The notes below the pieces were generated by a model. It was not told the DNA's origin. It saw only the letters and a list, made by a program, of their open reading frames with translations, and searched no databases. The position numbers were made by a program, and so were the translations under genes. From positions 400,403 through 464,402 of the forward strand of contig CANLMN010000001.1 of assembly GCA_947492105.1 (NCBI GenBank): DNA of 64,000 nucleotides. Reading direction: 5' to 3'. This document shows positions 18,030-26,208 of this stretch, one piece after another. How positions within the stretch are numbered: the first letter of the stretch is position 1; every line of letters begins with the position of its first letter. The DNA comes from an uncultured Aquimarina sp. (GTDB lineage: Bacteria; Bacteroidota; Bacteroidia; Flavobacteriales; Flavobacteriaceae).

Positions 18030-19391
18030 TTAGGAGACCGTGATCCAATTTTTGACCTCTTCAAAATCCAACCCTCCGTAATTACCACTGCTCATCAGTA
18101 GCAAAGCCGAATTTGCAAATTTTTGCTTTTCCAAATACGTTTTAAAATCCTCTGGATTTGTATAAATAATCAAATCCTCGCGCTCAAATGCCTCTCCTAT
18201 CTGCGTTTCGGTAACTTCGTCTAGTTTTTTTATTGCTACTGCATGAGGAGAATAAAAAACAACAGCTTTGTCGGCGGCGGCTAATGCTCCTTTGTATTCT
18301 TTGAGAAACTCTGCATTGAGACTGCTATAGGTATGTAACTCCAAGCAAGCGATCAATTCTCTATCGGGGTATTGCTCTTTTACGGCTTGCGTTGTCGCTT
18401 TGACTTTGGATGGACTGTGAGCAAAATCTTTGTAGGCAACACTTGTTTTGCTTTCTGCTATTTTCTCTAGGCGTTTAGAAGCTCCTTTGAACGATGCAAT
18501 TGCTTCATAAAAATCATCCTCATCTACCCCCATATTTTGGCAAATCCATTTGGCACCAGCCAAATTATTGAGGTTGTGTGCCCCAAACACCTCTATCGGC
18601 ATTGGTCCCTCTGAGGTATTGAGCAAAGTCTCTCCATCTACTACCTCATATACAGGAGTTTGATAGGGTAATTTGCGAATTGCATTTTCTGACTCTTCTG
18701 CTAGTTGCGCTACCGTAGTATCTTCTTGGTTATACACTAAGATTCCACCATTTGTGATTTGATCTATAAAAATTTTGAACTGCGCTATATAATCTTCATA
18801 AGTAGGAAATACATTAATATGATCCCAGGCGATGCCACTCAGCAAGGCAATATTAGGCTTATACAAATGAAATTTTGGCCTACGATCAATGGGGGATGAC
18901 AGATACTCATCACCTTCCAAGACTATAAAATCATTTTCTTCGGTTAGATGTACCATAGTATCAAACCCTTCTAGCTGTGCCCCTACCATATAATCCACCT
19001 CTCTATCATGATAGTGTAGTACATGTAGTATCATCGAGGTAATGGTTGTTTTGCCATGAGATCCTCCGATAACGACACGCGTTTTATTTTTGGATTGCTC
19101 GAACAAAAATTCTGGATAAGAATAGATTTTGACCCCCAATTCCTTGGCTTGGAGCAATTCTGGATTATCCTCCTTGGCATGCATCCCCAAGATAACAACA
19201 TCTGTAGCCGCACTCAATTTCTCTGGGAACCACCCAAACTTTTGGGGCAATAAACCGTGTTTATCTAATCTAGATTTTGAAGGCTCAAATATCGTATCAT
19301 CACTTCCCGTTACTTGATATCCTTTTTTGTGAAGGGCTATCGCCAAATTGTGCATGGCACTACCACCAATTGCTATAAAATGAATCTGCAT
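18030..19391 (-). CDS. mpl: Mpl-type UDP-MurNAc:tripeptide ligase (Mur ligase family, peptidoglycan recycling)
   Basis: This cytoplasmic Mur ligase joins recovered L-Ala-gamma-D-Glu-meso-DAP tripeptide to UDP-MurNAc. It is 453 residues, the usual length for Mpl/MurC. The N-terminal Rossmann part starts QIHFIAIGGSAMHNLA, where MurC proper has a GxGGxGM loop. The ATP loop is GGSHGKTT (109-116), followed by a middle domain with VLEGDEYLSSPID and WDHINVFPTYEDY, and a C-terminal domain with KDFAHSPSKVKAT, the Mpl/MurC DxAHxP block. Mpl is preferred over MurC because of the IGGSAMHN start and the YDTxxxD/SPIDRRPKF-type acceptor region; Bacteroidota copies are often labelled simply peptidoglycan synthetase. 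Confidence 0.88.
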   Translation of the reverse strand: MQIHFIAIGGSAMHNLAIALHKKGYQVTGSDDTIFEPSKSRLDKHGLLPQKFGWFPEKLSAATDVVILGMHAKEDNPELLQAKELGVKIYSYPEFLFEQSKNKTRVVIGGSHGKTTITSMILHVLHYHDREVDYMVGAQLEGFDTMVHLTEENDFIVLEGDEYLSSPIDRRPKFHLYKPNIALLSGIAWDHINVFPTYEDYIAQFKIFIDQITNGGILVYNQEDTTVAQLAEESENAIRKLPYQTPVYEVVDGETLLNTSEGPMPIEVFGAHNLNNLAGAKWICQNMGVDEDDFYEAIASFKGASKRLEKIAESKTSVAYKDFAHSPSKVKATTQAVKEQYPDRELIACLELHTYSSLNAEFLKEYKGALAAADKAVVFYSPHAVAIKKLDEVTETQIGEAFEREDLIIYTNPEDFKTYLEKQKFANSALLLMSSGNYGGLDFEEVKNWITVS

Positions 19392-19520
19392 ACGTTACTA
19401 TAACACTGTTTTGTGAATTCTTCATGTCTTTTCATCATTGTAATAAAAAACATAAATACATTCTATGTAAAAAAAATTATCTCGCGAACTCTATAAGCTA
19501 AGATATAGAAAATAGCGTAA

Positions 19521-20447
19521 CTAGAGTTCGTTTTTGAAGGCGAGTGCTTCTTCAAAATCTGGTCTCAGGGCTAATGCCTTCGTTATCGCATCTTTTGACT
19601 TGGATGTATTCCCTCTTACTTTATATATTTTTGCCATATAATAATACCCCCAATCTTTGGTAATATGATCTTTGACTGCGTAGTTTTCTACAAAGTAGTG
19701 CAAATGCGCTAAGCCCTCTTCCAAGGATTTTTTATATTGAAATGTAGCTTTCCCGATCTGATAGTGCAATTGATTACGGTCATAGGCGTAATGTGATTTG
19801 ATTACTCTTAATTCTCCCGAAAGGGGGTCTTGGGTATACTCATGTAGTTTTAACCCTTCTATTATAGATTGCGTATACAATTTTTTCGCTTTTTGCTCAT
19901 CCCCATCTTTTAATGCAATATATCCTTGTGACATTAATCCGTCTACAGTACTAAGTGCATATAACTCTTGCCCGTATCGCAGTGCTTTTTTGGTGCCTCC
20001 ACCAATAATTGCGGGTAGATGCACATAAAATTCTACTAAGCCCCAGCGTGCTTCCAAATGATTTGGGTCCAAACGTGCTGCTTCTAAGAAACTATCGCGA
20101 ATATCATCTATCAAAAAATAGGCATTAATTTTTCCAATATTCAAAGCTTTGAGTCCTATGGCGCCACCGTATTTAAAATGATAATCCCCATTATTGGGGT
20201 CTGCATCGAGAATTGTTTTGTAACAAGAAATTGCTTTTTCCCAATCCTTTTCATCAACTGCTATATCACCTATATATCTCAATGCATTAAGATCATTGGG
20301 CTTTTGTTCCAAATACTTCTGAAAATTGATCTTAGCACATGCGAGTTGATATTGATCAAAACACTGTTGCCCTTTTTCAAAATATTCTTGACTATAAAAC
20401 AAGGAAGGGATCAAGAAGAGGAAAGAAAAAAAGAGGTGTTTTTGCAT
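19521..20447 (-). CDS. Exported TPR-repeat protein
   Basis: This 308-residue protein has a signal peptide (FFSFLFLIPSLFYSQ, signal peptidase I type). A series of TPR-like helical pairs follows: EKGQQCFDQYQLACAKINFQ, NDLNALRYIGDIAVDEKDWEKAISCYKTI, NNGDYHFKYGGAIGLKALN, a central region with HLEARWGLVEFYVHLP, and final repeats including GNTSKSKDAITKALALRPDFEEAL. It probably acts as a periplasmic protein-protein scaffold; no catalytic motif is seen. It is separate from mpl by about 130 bases and from the DUF4136 gene by about 160. Confidence 0.8.
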   Translation of the reverse strand: MQKHLFFSFLFLIPSLFYSQEYFEKGQQCFDQYQLACAKINFQKYLEQKPNDLNALRYIGDIAVDEKDWEKAISCYKTILDADPNNGDYHFKYGGAIGLKALNIGKINAYFLIDDIRDSFLEAARLDPNHLEARWGLVEFYVHLPAIIGGGTKKALRYGQELYALSTVDGLMSQGYIALKDGDEQKAKKLYTQSIIEGLKLHEYTQDPLSGELRVIKSHYAYDRNQLHYQIGKATFQYKKSLEEGLAHLHYFVENYAVKDHITKDWGYYYMAKIYKVRGNTSKSKDAITKALALRPDFEEALAFKNEL

Positions 20448-20609
20448 TATATTTTTTTAAAAATAGAAGTATTCTTTTGTTGCTTTATCATCAAATACAA
20501 GTCAAAATAGTGTAAATAATTCGTTTATGCAATACAACCATTTTTCCAAAACACAAACGCAGCTATTGTATAAACCTTATTTGAAGCTTTTAAGTATCAA
20601 AATGTCCTT

Positions 20610-21146
20610 TTATTTTTTCTTGGCACTCTTATTTTTAGGAGGATATTTGGTTAATGACTTTCCTAGAACTTTTTCAAAAAAGACCGCCCGTGCACTGGGA
20701 GCCTGCTTTGGGTAAAAACGTTTTTCGGCCACAGCCTGCCATACCAATTCATCTTTTTGGACATCTACAAAATCCATTGTAACTTCCATAAAGGTCACTG
20801 GTCCACCGATAGGGATGCCACCACCCAGACCAATATTAAGACCACCTCCGCCACCACCTAGCCCCACCCCAACATTGGTATTCGATGCTTCTTTACGGGT
20901 TTTGGTGTTGAAATTGACATACAGATCAGGTGAATTTGATTTCACCAAACCTTTTGCTAACAACAAGCTATCTGCAACTTTTAGCAAGCGTTTAGTATCC
21001 AACTCATTGAGTCCGCTTTGCATTTCGGGAAAAAAATTATACGTCTTGTATTCCAAAAAATCTTGTTGTTCATCATAATCATGTATCACCTTGGTCATGC
21101 CACATGAAATCAAAAACAAGAACATAAAAAAAGTCATGTACTTCAT
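20610..21146 (-). CDS. DUF4136 family lipoprotein
   Basis: This 178-residue lipoprotein (lipobox LISC, Cys15) has the DUF4136 pattern: YKTYNFFPE early, NSPDLYVNFNTKTRKEA in the middle, a Gly-rich glycine-loop section (GVGLGGGGGGLNIGLGGG), then VTMDFVDVQKDELVWQAVAEKRF. It ends with a Lys-rich tail. The family is common on Bacteroidota envelopes; its role is not known. The upstream region (21147 onward) holds only repeats and a short leader. Confidence 0.85.
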   Translation of the reverse strand: MKYMTFFMFLFLISCGMTKVIHDYDEQQDFLEYKTYNFFPEMQSGLNELDTKRLLKVADSLLLAKGLVKSNSPDLYVNFNTKTRKEASNTNVGVGLGGGGGGLNIGLGGGIPIGGPVTFMEVTMDFVDVQKDELVWQAVAEKRFYPKQAPSARAVFFEKVLGKSLTKYPPKNKSAKKK

Positions 21147-21210
21147 AAGAATAGATTTATACCCGTTGGACTGTGAATTTATCTAAAAAAAAACGCCTTT
21201 TTATATATAA

Positions 21211-21347
21211 TATCAAATTAGCTTCTTTTTCTACTTTTTTCACTAAAAAAATAAAACCCTAGTCACGGCTGTTCTCAAATTTTATAGTTCAAACTGGTGA
21301 GAGGTAGTTCAATTATTTTAGCCGACCGTTACATTTTAACTGGTATA
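21211..21347 (-). repeat. Dispersed repeat family 1, copy C
   Basis: Read on the minus strand it begins TATACCAGTTAAAATGTAAC and keeps TCGGCTAAAATAATTGAACTA and AAAAAAGTAGAAAAAGA. It is slightly shorter than copy B and lies head-to-tail with it. Confidence 0.75.
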
Positions 21348-21513
21348 AAACCATTTAAAAAATAATTCTAGGCTAATAATTCGGCTCTTTTTCTACTATT
21401 TTTTTGCTATAAAATTAAATCGTAACTAAGGCTATGCTTGAATTTTATAGCTCAATCTAGCGAAAAATAGTTCAAATTATTTTAGTCGACCCTTATATTT
21501 TAACTGGTATAAC
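21348..21513 (-). repeat. Dispersed repeat family 1, copy B
   Basis: On the minus strand this ~166-base copy is the closest match to copy A at 16879-17042. It has the same terminal TATACCAGTTAAAAT, the same internal GAACTATTTTTCGCTAG and ATAAAATTCAAGCATA, and the same end TTTAAATGGTTT. Confidence 0.8.
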
Positions 21514-21704
21514 AAACTCAAAATCCAACTAATCGTATTAAAAAAATAGGCTTCAAATAGTGTACCAAATTCTGCTAAAATTTTCAATCATTATTCTCAC
21601 CTCAACAAAAAATTAAGCTAAAATGCTATCAATAAGTAAATAAACTAACCACTCTGACCTTATCCTTTTTTTGACAATAAGACATCATTCATCATCGCAT
21701 ACTC

Positions 21705-21772
21705 TTTAAAAAATAATTACATCCTAATAATTAGTTGCTATTTTGAACTACAATTACATTTTAACTAGTAAT
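21705..21772 (-). repeat. Internally deleted copy E of repeat family 1
   Basis: The ends of family 1 are present (TTTAAAAAATAATT at the left and TTACATTTTAACTAGTA at the right), but about 100 central bases are missing. Ends kept and centre lost is the form expected of a non-autonomous mobile element. The remainder of 21514-21928 shows no ORF or structure that I can recognise. Confidence 0.55.
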
Positions 21773-21928
21773 AGTCAAATAAGATTCTGATTATTACTGC
21801 TACCACTATTTTTGATCAACGAGCAATCATTTTTAGTAGATCTATCTAGTACCAAAAGAAGTCACAGTTACAGCAAAACTTCTATTTGGACACCAAAATA
21901 GCAGAAAAGATAGTCCAGAAATGGTTGG

Positions 21929-22936
21929 CTATGCCTCTTCTGCATTCAACATTTTCCAAAGTCGATCTTTGAGTTCCATCATTCCTAACTGGGCTATCGA
22001 AGAAATAAAAAGATAAGGCACCCCCAATTTGGCATCCAATTCTGCTTTTAGTTCCGTTTGCAACTCCTCATCGAGCATATCACATTTGGAAACAGCTACC
22101 AAACGCTCTTTGTCTAATAGTTCGGGATTATAACGTCGGAGTTCATCTAAAAGAATTTCGTATTGTTTCTGTATATCTGGTGCATCTGCAGGAATTAGAA
22201 AAAGGAGCGTAGAATTACGCTCGATATGTCTCAAAAAACGATGTCCTATACCTTTTCCTTCTGCTGCTCCCTCGATAATCCCAGGGATATCAGCAATCAC
22301 AAAAGTCTGGAAATCACGATACTCAACGATTCCCAAATTTGGTTTGAGTGTGGTAAATTCGTAATCCGCAATTTTGGGTTTTGCAGAGGTAATCACAGAC
22401 AGCAATGTTGATTTTCCTGCATTAGGAAAACCTACCAGCCCTACATCTGCCAAAATTTTGAGTTCTAATGTAATACTAATCTCCTGACCAGGAATCCCTG
22501 GCTGTGCATAACGAGGTGTTTGATTCACAGAATTCTTGAAATGCCAGTTGCCACGACCTCCCATACCACCTTGTCCAACGATAATTTCTTGTCCTATCTC
22601 CGTAATCTCATGTAGTACTTCTTGTGTTTCTGTGTCCCGTATGACCGTCCCCAGTGGCACATCAACATAGACATCCTGACCATCCGCTCCAGTACTACGG
22701 TTTTTGCTTCCATGCTCACCATGTCCTGCTTTGAGATGTCGTTTGAATTTGAGATGTAGCAATGTCCACATATTTGGATTAGCCCGAAAGATCACATGTC
22801 CTCCTCGGCCTCCATCCCCACCATCAGGGCCTCCTTTGGTAATATATTTTTCTCTGTGTAAATGTACAGAACCCTTTCCTCCGTTTCCGGAAGTCACGTG
22901 CAACTTTACGTAATCTACAAAATTCCCTTCTGTCAT
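21929..22936 (-). CDS. obg: Obg-family GTPase ObgE/CgtA
   Basis: This essential ribosome-associated GTPase acts in large-subunit assembly and stress control. It is 335 residues. It begins with the Gly-rich Obg fold ([55 protein letters not shown]). The G domain follows with GFPNAGKST (G1), the switch region [35 protein letters not shown] (G3) and SKCDMLD (G4). It lacks the optional C-terminal OCT domain. It lies 77 bases downstream of adk on the same strand, a pairing common in flavobacteria. Confidence 0.97.
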   Translation of the reverse strand: MTEGNFVDYVKLHVTSGNGGKGSVHLHREKYITKGGPDGGDGGRGGHVIFRANPNMWTLLHLKFKRHLKAGHGEHGSKNRSTGADGQDVYVDVPLGTVIRDTETQEVLHEITEIGQEIIVGQGGMGGRGNWHFKNSVNQTPRYAQPGIPGQEISITLELKILADVGLVGFPNAGKSTLLSVITSAKPKIADYEFTTLKPNLGIVEYRDFQTFVIADIPGIIEGAAEGKGIGHRFLRHIERNSTLLFLIPADAPDIQKQYEILLDELRRYNPELLDKERLVAVSKCDMLDEELQTELKAELDAKLGVPYLFISSIAQLGMMELKDRLWKMLNAEEA

Positions 22937-23013
22937 CTTCTTTTGATTTTTGGTTTATCGTTGGTTGTTTTAATCTTGATGATTAACAGCTCACACCAAA
23001 ACCATAAAATAGT

Positions 23014-23586
23014 TTATAAACTATCTATTGCAGCACTAAGCCTATCAGTTATATCACCAACACTTCCAACACCATCTACACCATGATATTTGTTTTGTTT
23101 TTGATAATACTCTTTTAGTATTGCTGTCTCGTTGTAATAAACTTTGATTCGATTTCTTATGACTTCTTCATCGGCATCATCAGCACGACCTGATGTTTTG
23201 CCTCTATTCAATAGACGTTGAACCAATACCTCATCATCCACCTCTAGTGCTACCATTGCACTAATCTCTGTCTCTTTGTCTTTTAGCAAAACTTCCAAAA
23301 CTTCTGCTTGCGCCTCTGTTCGCGGAAAACCGTCAAAAATAAAACCATTAGCATCTGGGTTCTTATCTACCTCGGCACTAAGCATGTTGATTGTCACTTC
23401 GTCAGGAACCAATTGTCCTTTGTCTATATAGGATTTGGCCAAGGAACCTAACTCGGTAGCATTTTTGATATTAAATCGGAACACATCCCCTGTAGAAATA
23501 TGCACCAAATTATATTTTTCTTTAAGAACTTCGGCTTGTGTTCCTTTTCCGGCCCCTGGAGGGCCAAATAACACTAAATTTGTCAT
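23014..23586 (-). CDS. adk: Adenylate kinase
   Basis: It catalyses ATP + AMP to 2 ADP in the cytoplasm. It has the P-loop GPPGAGKGTQ at the N-terminus, the AMP-site block STGDVFRFNIKN, FIFDGFPRTEAQAEVL, and the LID region as NRGKTSGRADDADEEVIRNR (short LID without zinc Cys). The preferred start is MTNLVLFGPPG, giving 190 residues. An in-frame ATG 24 bases upstream would add MKTIKQIS, which the family lacks, and would sit almost at the predicted transcription start. It is probably co-transcribed with obg. Confidence 0.96.
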   Translation of the reverse strand: MTNLVLFGPPGAGKGTQAEVLKEKYNLVHISTGDVFRFNIKNATELGSLAKSYIDKGQLVPDEVTINMLSAEVDKNPDANGFIFDGFPRTEAQAEVLEVLLKDKETEISAMVALEVDDEVLVQRLLNRGKTSGRADDADEEVIRNRIKVYYNETAILKEYYQKQNKYHGVDGVGSVGDITDRLSAAIDSL

Positions 23587-23617
23587 GCTTATTTGTTTTA
23601 TTGTTTTCACAAAGGCG

Positions 23618-23625
23618 CAAAGGTA
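23618..23625 (-). promoter_or_regulatory. Bacteroidota -7 box for adk-obg
   Basis: On the minus strand it reads TACCTTTG, an exact fit to TAnnTTTG, about 32 bases before the preferred adk start. I could not place a convincing -33 TTG. Confidence 0.5.
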
Positions 23626-23753
23626 CTAATTACTTACAAGAAATCTCCAAGAATATCTTATGCATTTATATCCTGATCATTCGAGATTTTGAGGGTAATA
23701 AAGTATTTTTGTGCCACACAGAATTTTATGAATGCAATTTGAAAAACCGTTAC

Positions 23754-24929
23754 ATGAACAACTACTTTTCATCAGATTTTAAACTTGGAATACTTGGAGG
23801 AGGACAATTAGGCAAAATGTTGCTTTACGAAACTCGTAAATTTGACATCCAGACATACGTTCTGGATCCTGGTAACGAAGCTCCTAGTAAAATCGGATGT
23901 GATTATTTTGAACAAGGGGATCTCAATGATTATGATACTGTATATCATTTTGGCAAAAAAGTAGATCTCTTAACTTTTGAAATCGAAGGTGTCAATATTG
24001 ACGCTCTAGAACAACTCGAAAAAGAAGGAATCACTGTATACCCTTCTTCAAAAACGCTTCGCAACATCCAAAATAAGGGTACACAAAAGCTTTTTTACCA
24101 AAAGCATCACATACCTACTGCTGATTTTAAAACGTTCGCTACTAAAGAAGCTCTAGAAAACGCCTACAACACCAAAGAGATTACAGTTCCTTTTGTCTGG
24201 AAAAGTACACAAGGAGGTTATGATGGCAAAGGAGTCTCTGTCATAAAATCACAAGAAGATCTCAAAAAATTACCCGATACAGAATGTATTGCAGAAACAA
24301 TGATTGCTTTCAAAAATGAACTAGCTGTCATCGTAGCACGTAATCCCGCAGGACAGATTGCTACGTATCCTGTAGTAGAAATGGAGTTCCATCCAGAGGC
24401 AAATCAGGTAGAATATGTGATCTGTCCTGCCAGAATCGATCAATCTATAGCCGAAAAAGCTCGGGCTGTTGCCACCAAGGTTTCTGAAGCCTTTGAGCAT
24501 GTAGGATTACTGGCTGTAGAGCTATTCCAGACGCAAGATGACCAAATTCTAGTCAATGAAGTCGCACCTCGCCCTCATAATAGTGGTCACTATAGTATAG
24601 AGGGTAGTTACACCAATCAGTTTGAACAACACTTGAGAGCTATCCTAGAACTACCCTTGGGTAATACTGCAAGCAAAGTTGGCGGCATTATGGTCAATCT
24701 TACCGGTGCAGAAGGATATGAAGGGGATGTCCATTATAAGAATATCACCGAGATCATGAAATTAGATGGTGTGACACCTCATATTTATGGCAAACGTAGC
24801 ACACGCCCTTTTCGAAAAATGGGACATGTCACTATCGTGAACAAGGATATTGAAAAAGCACGAGTTATTGCCGAACAAGTAAAGAATACCATCGAGGTTA
24901 TAAGTCTACAGAAAATAACACCAGCCTAA
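23754..24929 (+). CDS. purK: N5-carboxyaminoimidazole ribonucleotide synthase PurK
   Basis: This ATP-grasp enzyme of purine synthesis makes N5-CAIR from AIR, bicarbonate and ATP. It is about 391 residues from MNNYFSSDFKLGILGGGQLGKML. A longer open frame upstream is antisense to adk and lacks family similarity, so it is rejected. Motifs are GILGGGQLGKM, VLDPGNEAPSKIG, KSTQGGYDGKGV (ATP-grasp), EVAPRPHNSGHYSIEG and TNQFEQHLRAILELPLG. purE follows 77 bases later, so the two consecutive steps form a pair. Confidence 0.96.
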   Translation: MNNYFSSDFKLGILGGGQLGKMLLYETRKFDIQTYVLDPGNEAPSKIGCDYFEQGDLNDYDTVYHFGKKVDLLTFEIEGVNIDALEQLEKEGITVYPSSKTLRNIQNKGTQKLFYQKHHIPTADFKTFATKEALENAYNTKEITVPFVWKSTQGGYDGKGVSVIKSQEDLKKLPDTECIAETMIAFKNELAVIVARNPAGQIATYPVVEMEFHPEANQVEYVICPARIDQSIAEKARAVATKVSEAFEHVGLLAVELFQTQDDQILVNEVAPRPHNSGHYSIEGSYTNQFEQHLRAILELPLGNTASKVGGIMVNLTGAEGYEGDVHYKNITEIMKLDGVTPHIYGKRSTRPFRKMGHVTIVNKDIEKARVIAEQVKNTIEVISLQKITPA

Positions 24930-25006
24930 GACCATAAACAACTACACATTAACGAAAATGTTATTCCTTTTTGGATCAAAAATAAAAAATTCTAAACATA
25001 GAAAAA

Positions 25007-25492
25007 ATGAGTAAAGTAGGAATTATTATGGGTAGCACAAGCGACCTGCCAATCATGCAACAAGCGGCTGATATATTAGAACAGTTTGGTATCGAAATTG
25101 AACTAGATATTGTCTCTGCGCATAGAACTCCTGAAAAATTATTTGATTACGGAAAAAATGCGCACACCAGAGGCATCAAAGTAATTATTGCGGGTGCTGG
25201 TGGAGCAGCACATTTACCTGGAATGGTAGCTTCTTTATCGCCACTGCCCGTAATAGGTGTTCCTGTAAAATCCAGAAACTCCATTGATGGATGGGACTCT
25301 GTACTATCCATACTACAAATGCCTGGAGGAGTTCCTGTAGCAACTGTTGCACTAGATGGCGCCCAAAATGCAGGTATTCTCGCTGCTCAAATTATCGGAT
25401 CGGCAAACCCTTTGATACTAGAAAAAGTCTTAAATTATAAGGAAGGACTAAAACAAAAAGTCTTAGATGGAGCTAAAAGCGTAAAGAAGTAA
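25007..25492 (+). CDS. purE: N5-carboxyaminoimidazole ribonucleotide mutase PurE
   Basis: It converts N5-CAIR to CAIR, the step directly after PurK. The 161-residue class I PurE has MGSTSDLPIMQQAADILEQF, SAHRTPEKL, the glycine-rich IIAGAGGAAHLPGMVAS, and PVIGVPVKSRNSIDGWDSVLSILQMPGGVPVATVA. It is at the normal length and intact, and is followed by a clear terminator. Confidence 0.97.
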   Translation: MSKVGIIMGSTSDLPIMQQAADILEQFGIEIELDIVSAHRTPEKLFDYGKNAHTRGIKVIIAGAGGAAHLPGMVASLSPLPVIGVPVKSRNSIDGWDSVLSILQMPGGVPVATVALDGAQNAGILAAQIIGSANPLILEKVLNYKEGLKQKVLDGAKSVKK

Positions 25493-25554
25493 ATCCCCTT
25501 CCGTGTCTTAGTTTCTCATAGACCATACACTGGTCGAAAAAATAGTTAAAAAAA

Positions 25555-25587
25555 GGAAAGAGCTACCCAGGCGGATAGCTCTTTTTT
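25555..25587 (+). terminator. Rho-independent terminator after purE
   Basis: The stem AAAGAGCTA/TAGCTCTTT has a ten-base loop (CCCAGGCGGA) and is followed by a T run. Confidence 0.85.
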
Positions 25588-25803
25588 ATGGTCTTGCTCT
25601 GTTAAGAAAAAATTATAATATATTAACCAACTTAAATACATCACACAAAATCGTTACAAGACCAGTAAATTTAGTCATACCTCTATGACCTAAAATTGTT
25701 ATTAACCAACACGGTAAAATTACTAAAAACATTTTAATTACACCGACAAAAACAGTGTTTTTTCGACAAAATACACCTTCTATTCGTTTAGTAGACCCGT
25801 AAC

Positions 25804-25845
25804 ATGCGAAAAATCTACACATTAGCAGCACTATTTCTTTTGTAA
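25804..25845 (+). pseudogene. Orphan signal-peptide start (13 codons), probable gene remnant
   Basis: ATG at 25804 reads MRKIYTLAALFLL and then TAA. This is a typical flavobacterial Sec signal peptide cut just before its cleavage site. A shifted frame downstream continues MNFTRNGTIS and then stops. About 110 bases further on a terminator hairpin (25958-25986) ends the unit, so the relic keeps both the start and the end of a gene. The rest of 25588-26208 has no supported gene. Confidence 0.4.
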
Positions 25846-25957
25846 AAAAAATGAACTTTACACGCAATGGCACGATATCATAAACACGAAAAGGTTGTAG
25901 TTAAACCTCAATCCTTTACGCTATTTCATTAAATATAAATAAAACTTAGCTAAAAAC

Positions 25958-25986
25958 AAAAAGAGCCACAAAATTGTGACTCTTTC
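25958..25986. terminator. Terminator-like hairpin without an intact gene
   Basis: The stem AAAGAGCCACAA/TTGTGACTCTTT has one mismatch and A/T-rich flanks. It lies downstream of the signal-peptide remnant and upstream of the M3 peptidase. Confidence 0.6.
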
Positions 25987-26208
25987 CATATATTTGACCT
26001 TTCCCATAAAGCAACAAAAACCATCGACCTTCCAAAATGACAATTATAGTTTACTTTAGGGTTTGACAAGGTCAACTCTTAAAACCGATATAAAATTACA
26101 TTGAATTAGAAGCATAATAAAAAACAACAACAATTTTACGTACAACAATCGATGAAATACATTTTTTTTCGACAAAAAACATTTTAATCACTAAATACAA
26201 GTTTTTTC

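Noticed and set aside
23538-23753. 72-codon N-terminal extension of PurK
   Set aside because: It is antisense to adk, has no similarity to PurK, and contains the adk promoter box; the family start MNNYFSSDFKLGILGGGQ fits.
25613-25873. 86-codon minus-strand frame after purE
   Set aside because: It overlaps the signal-peptide relic and has a Cys/Phe/Val-rich random look; no homologous pattern.
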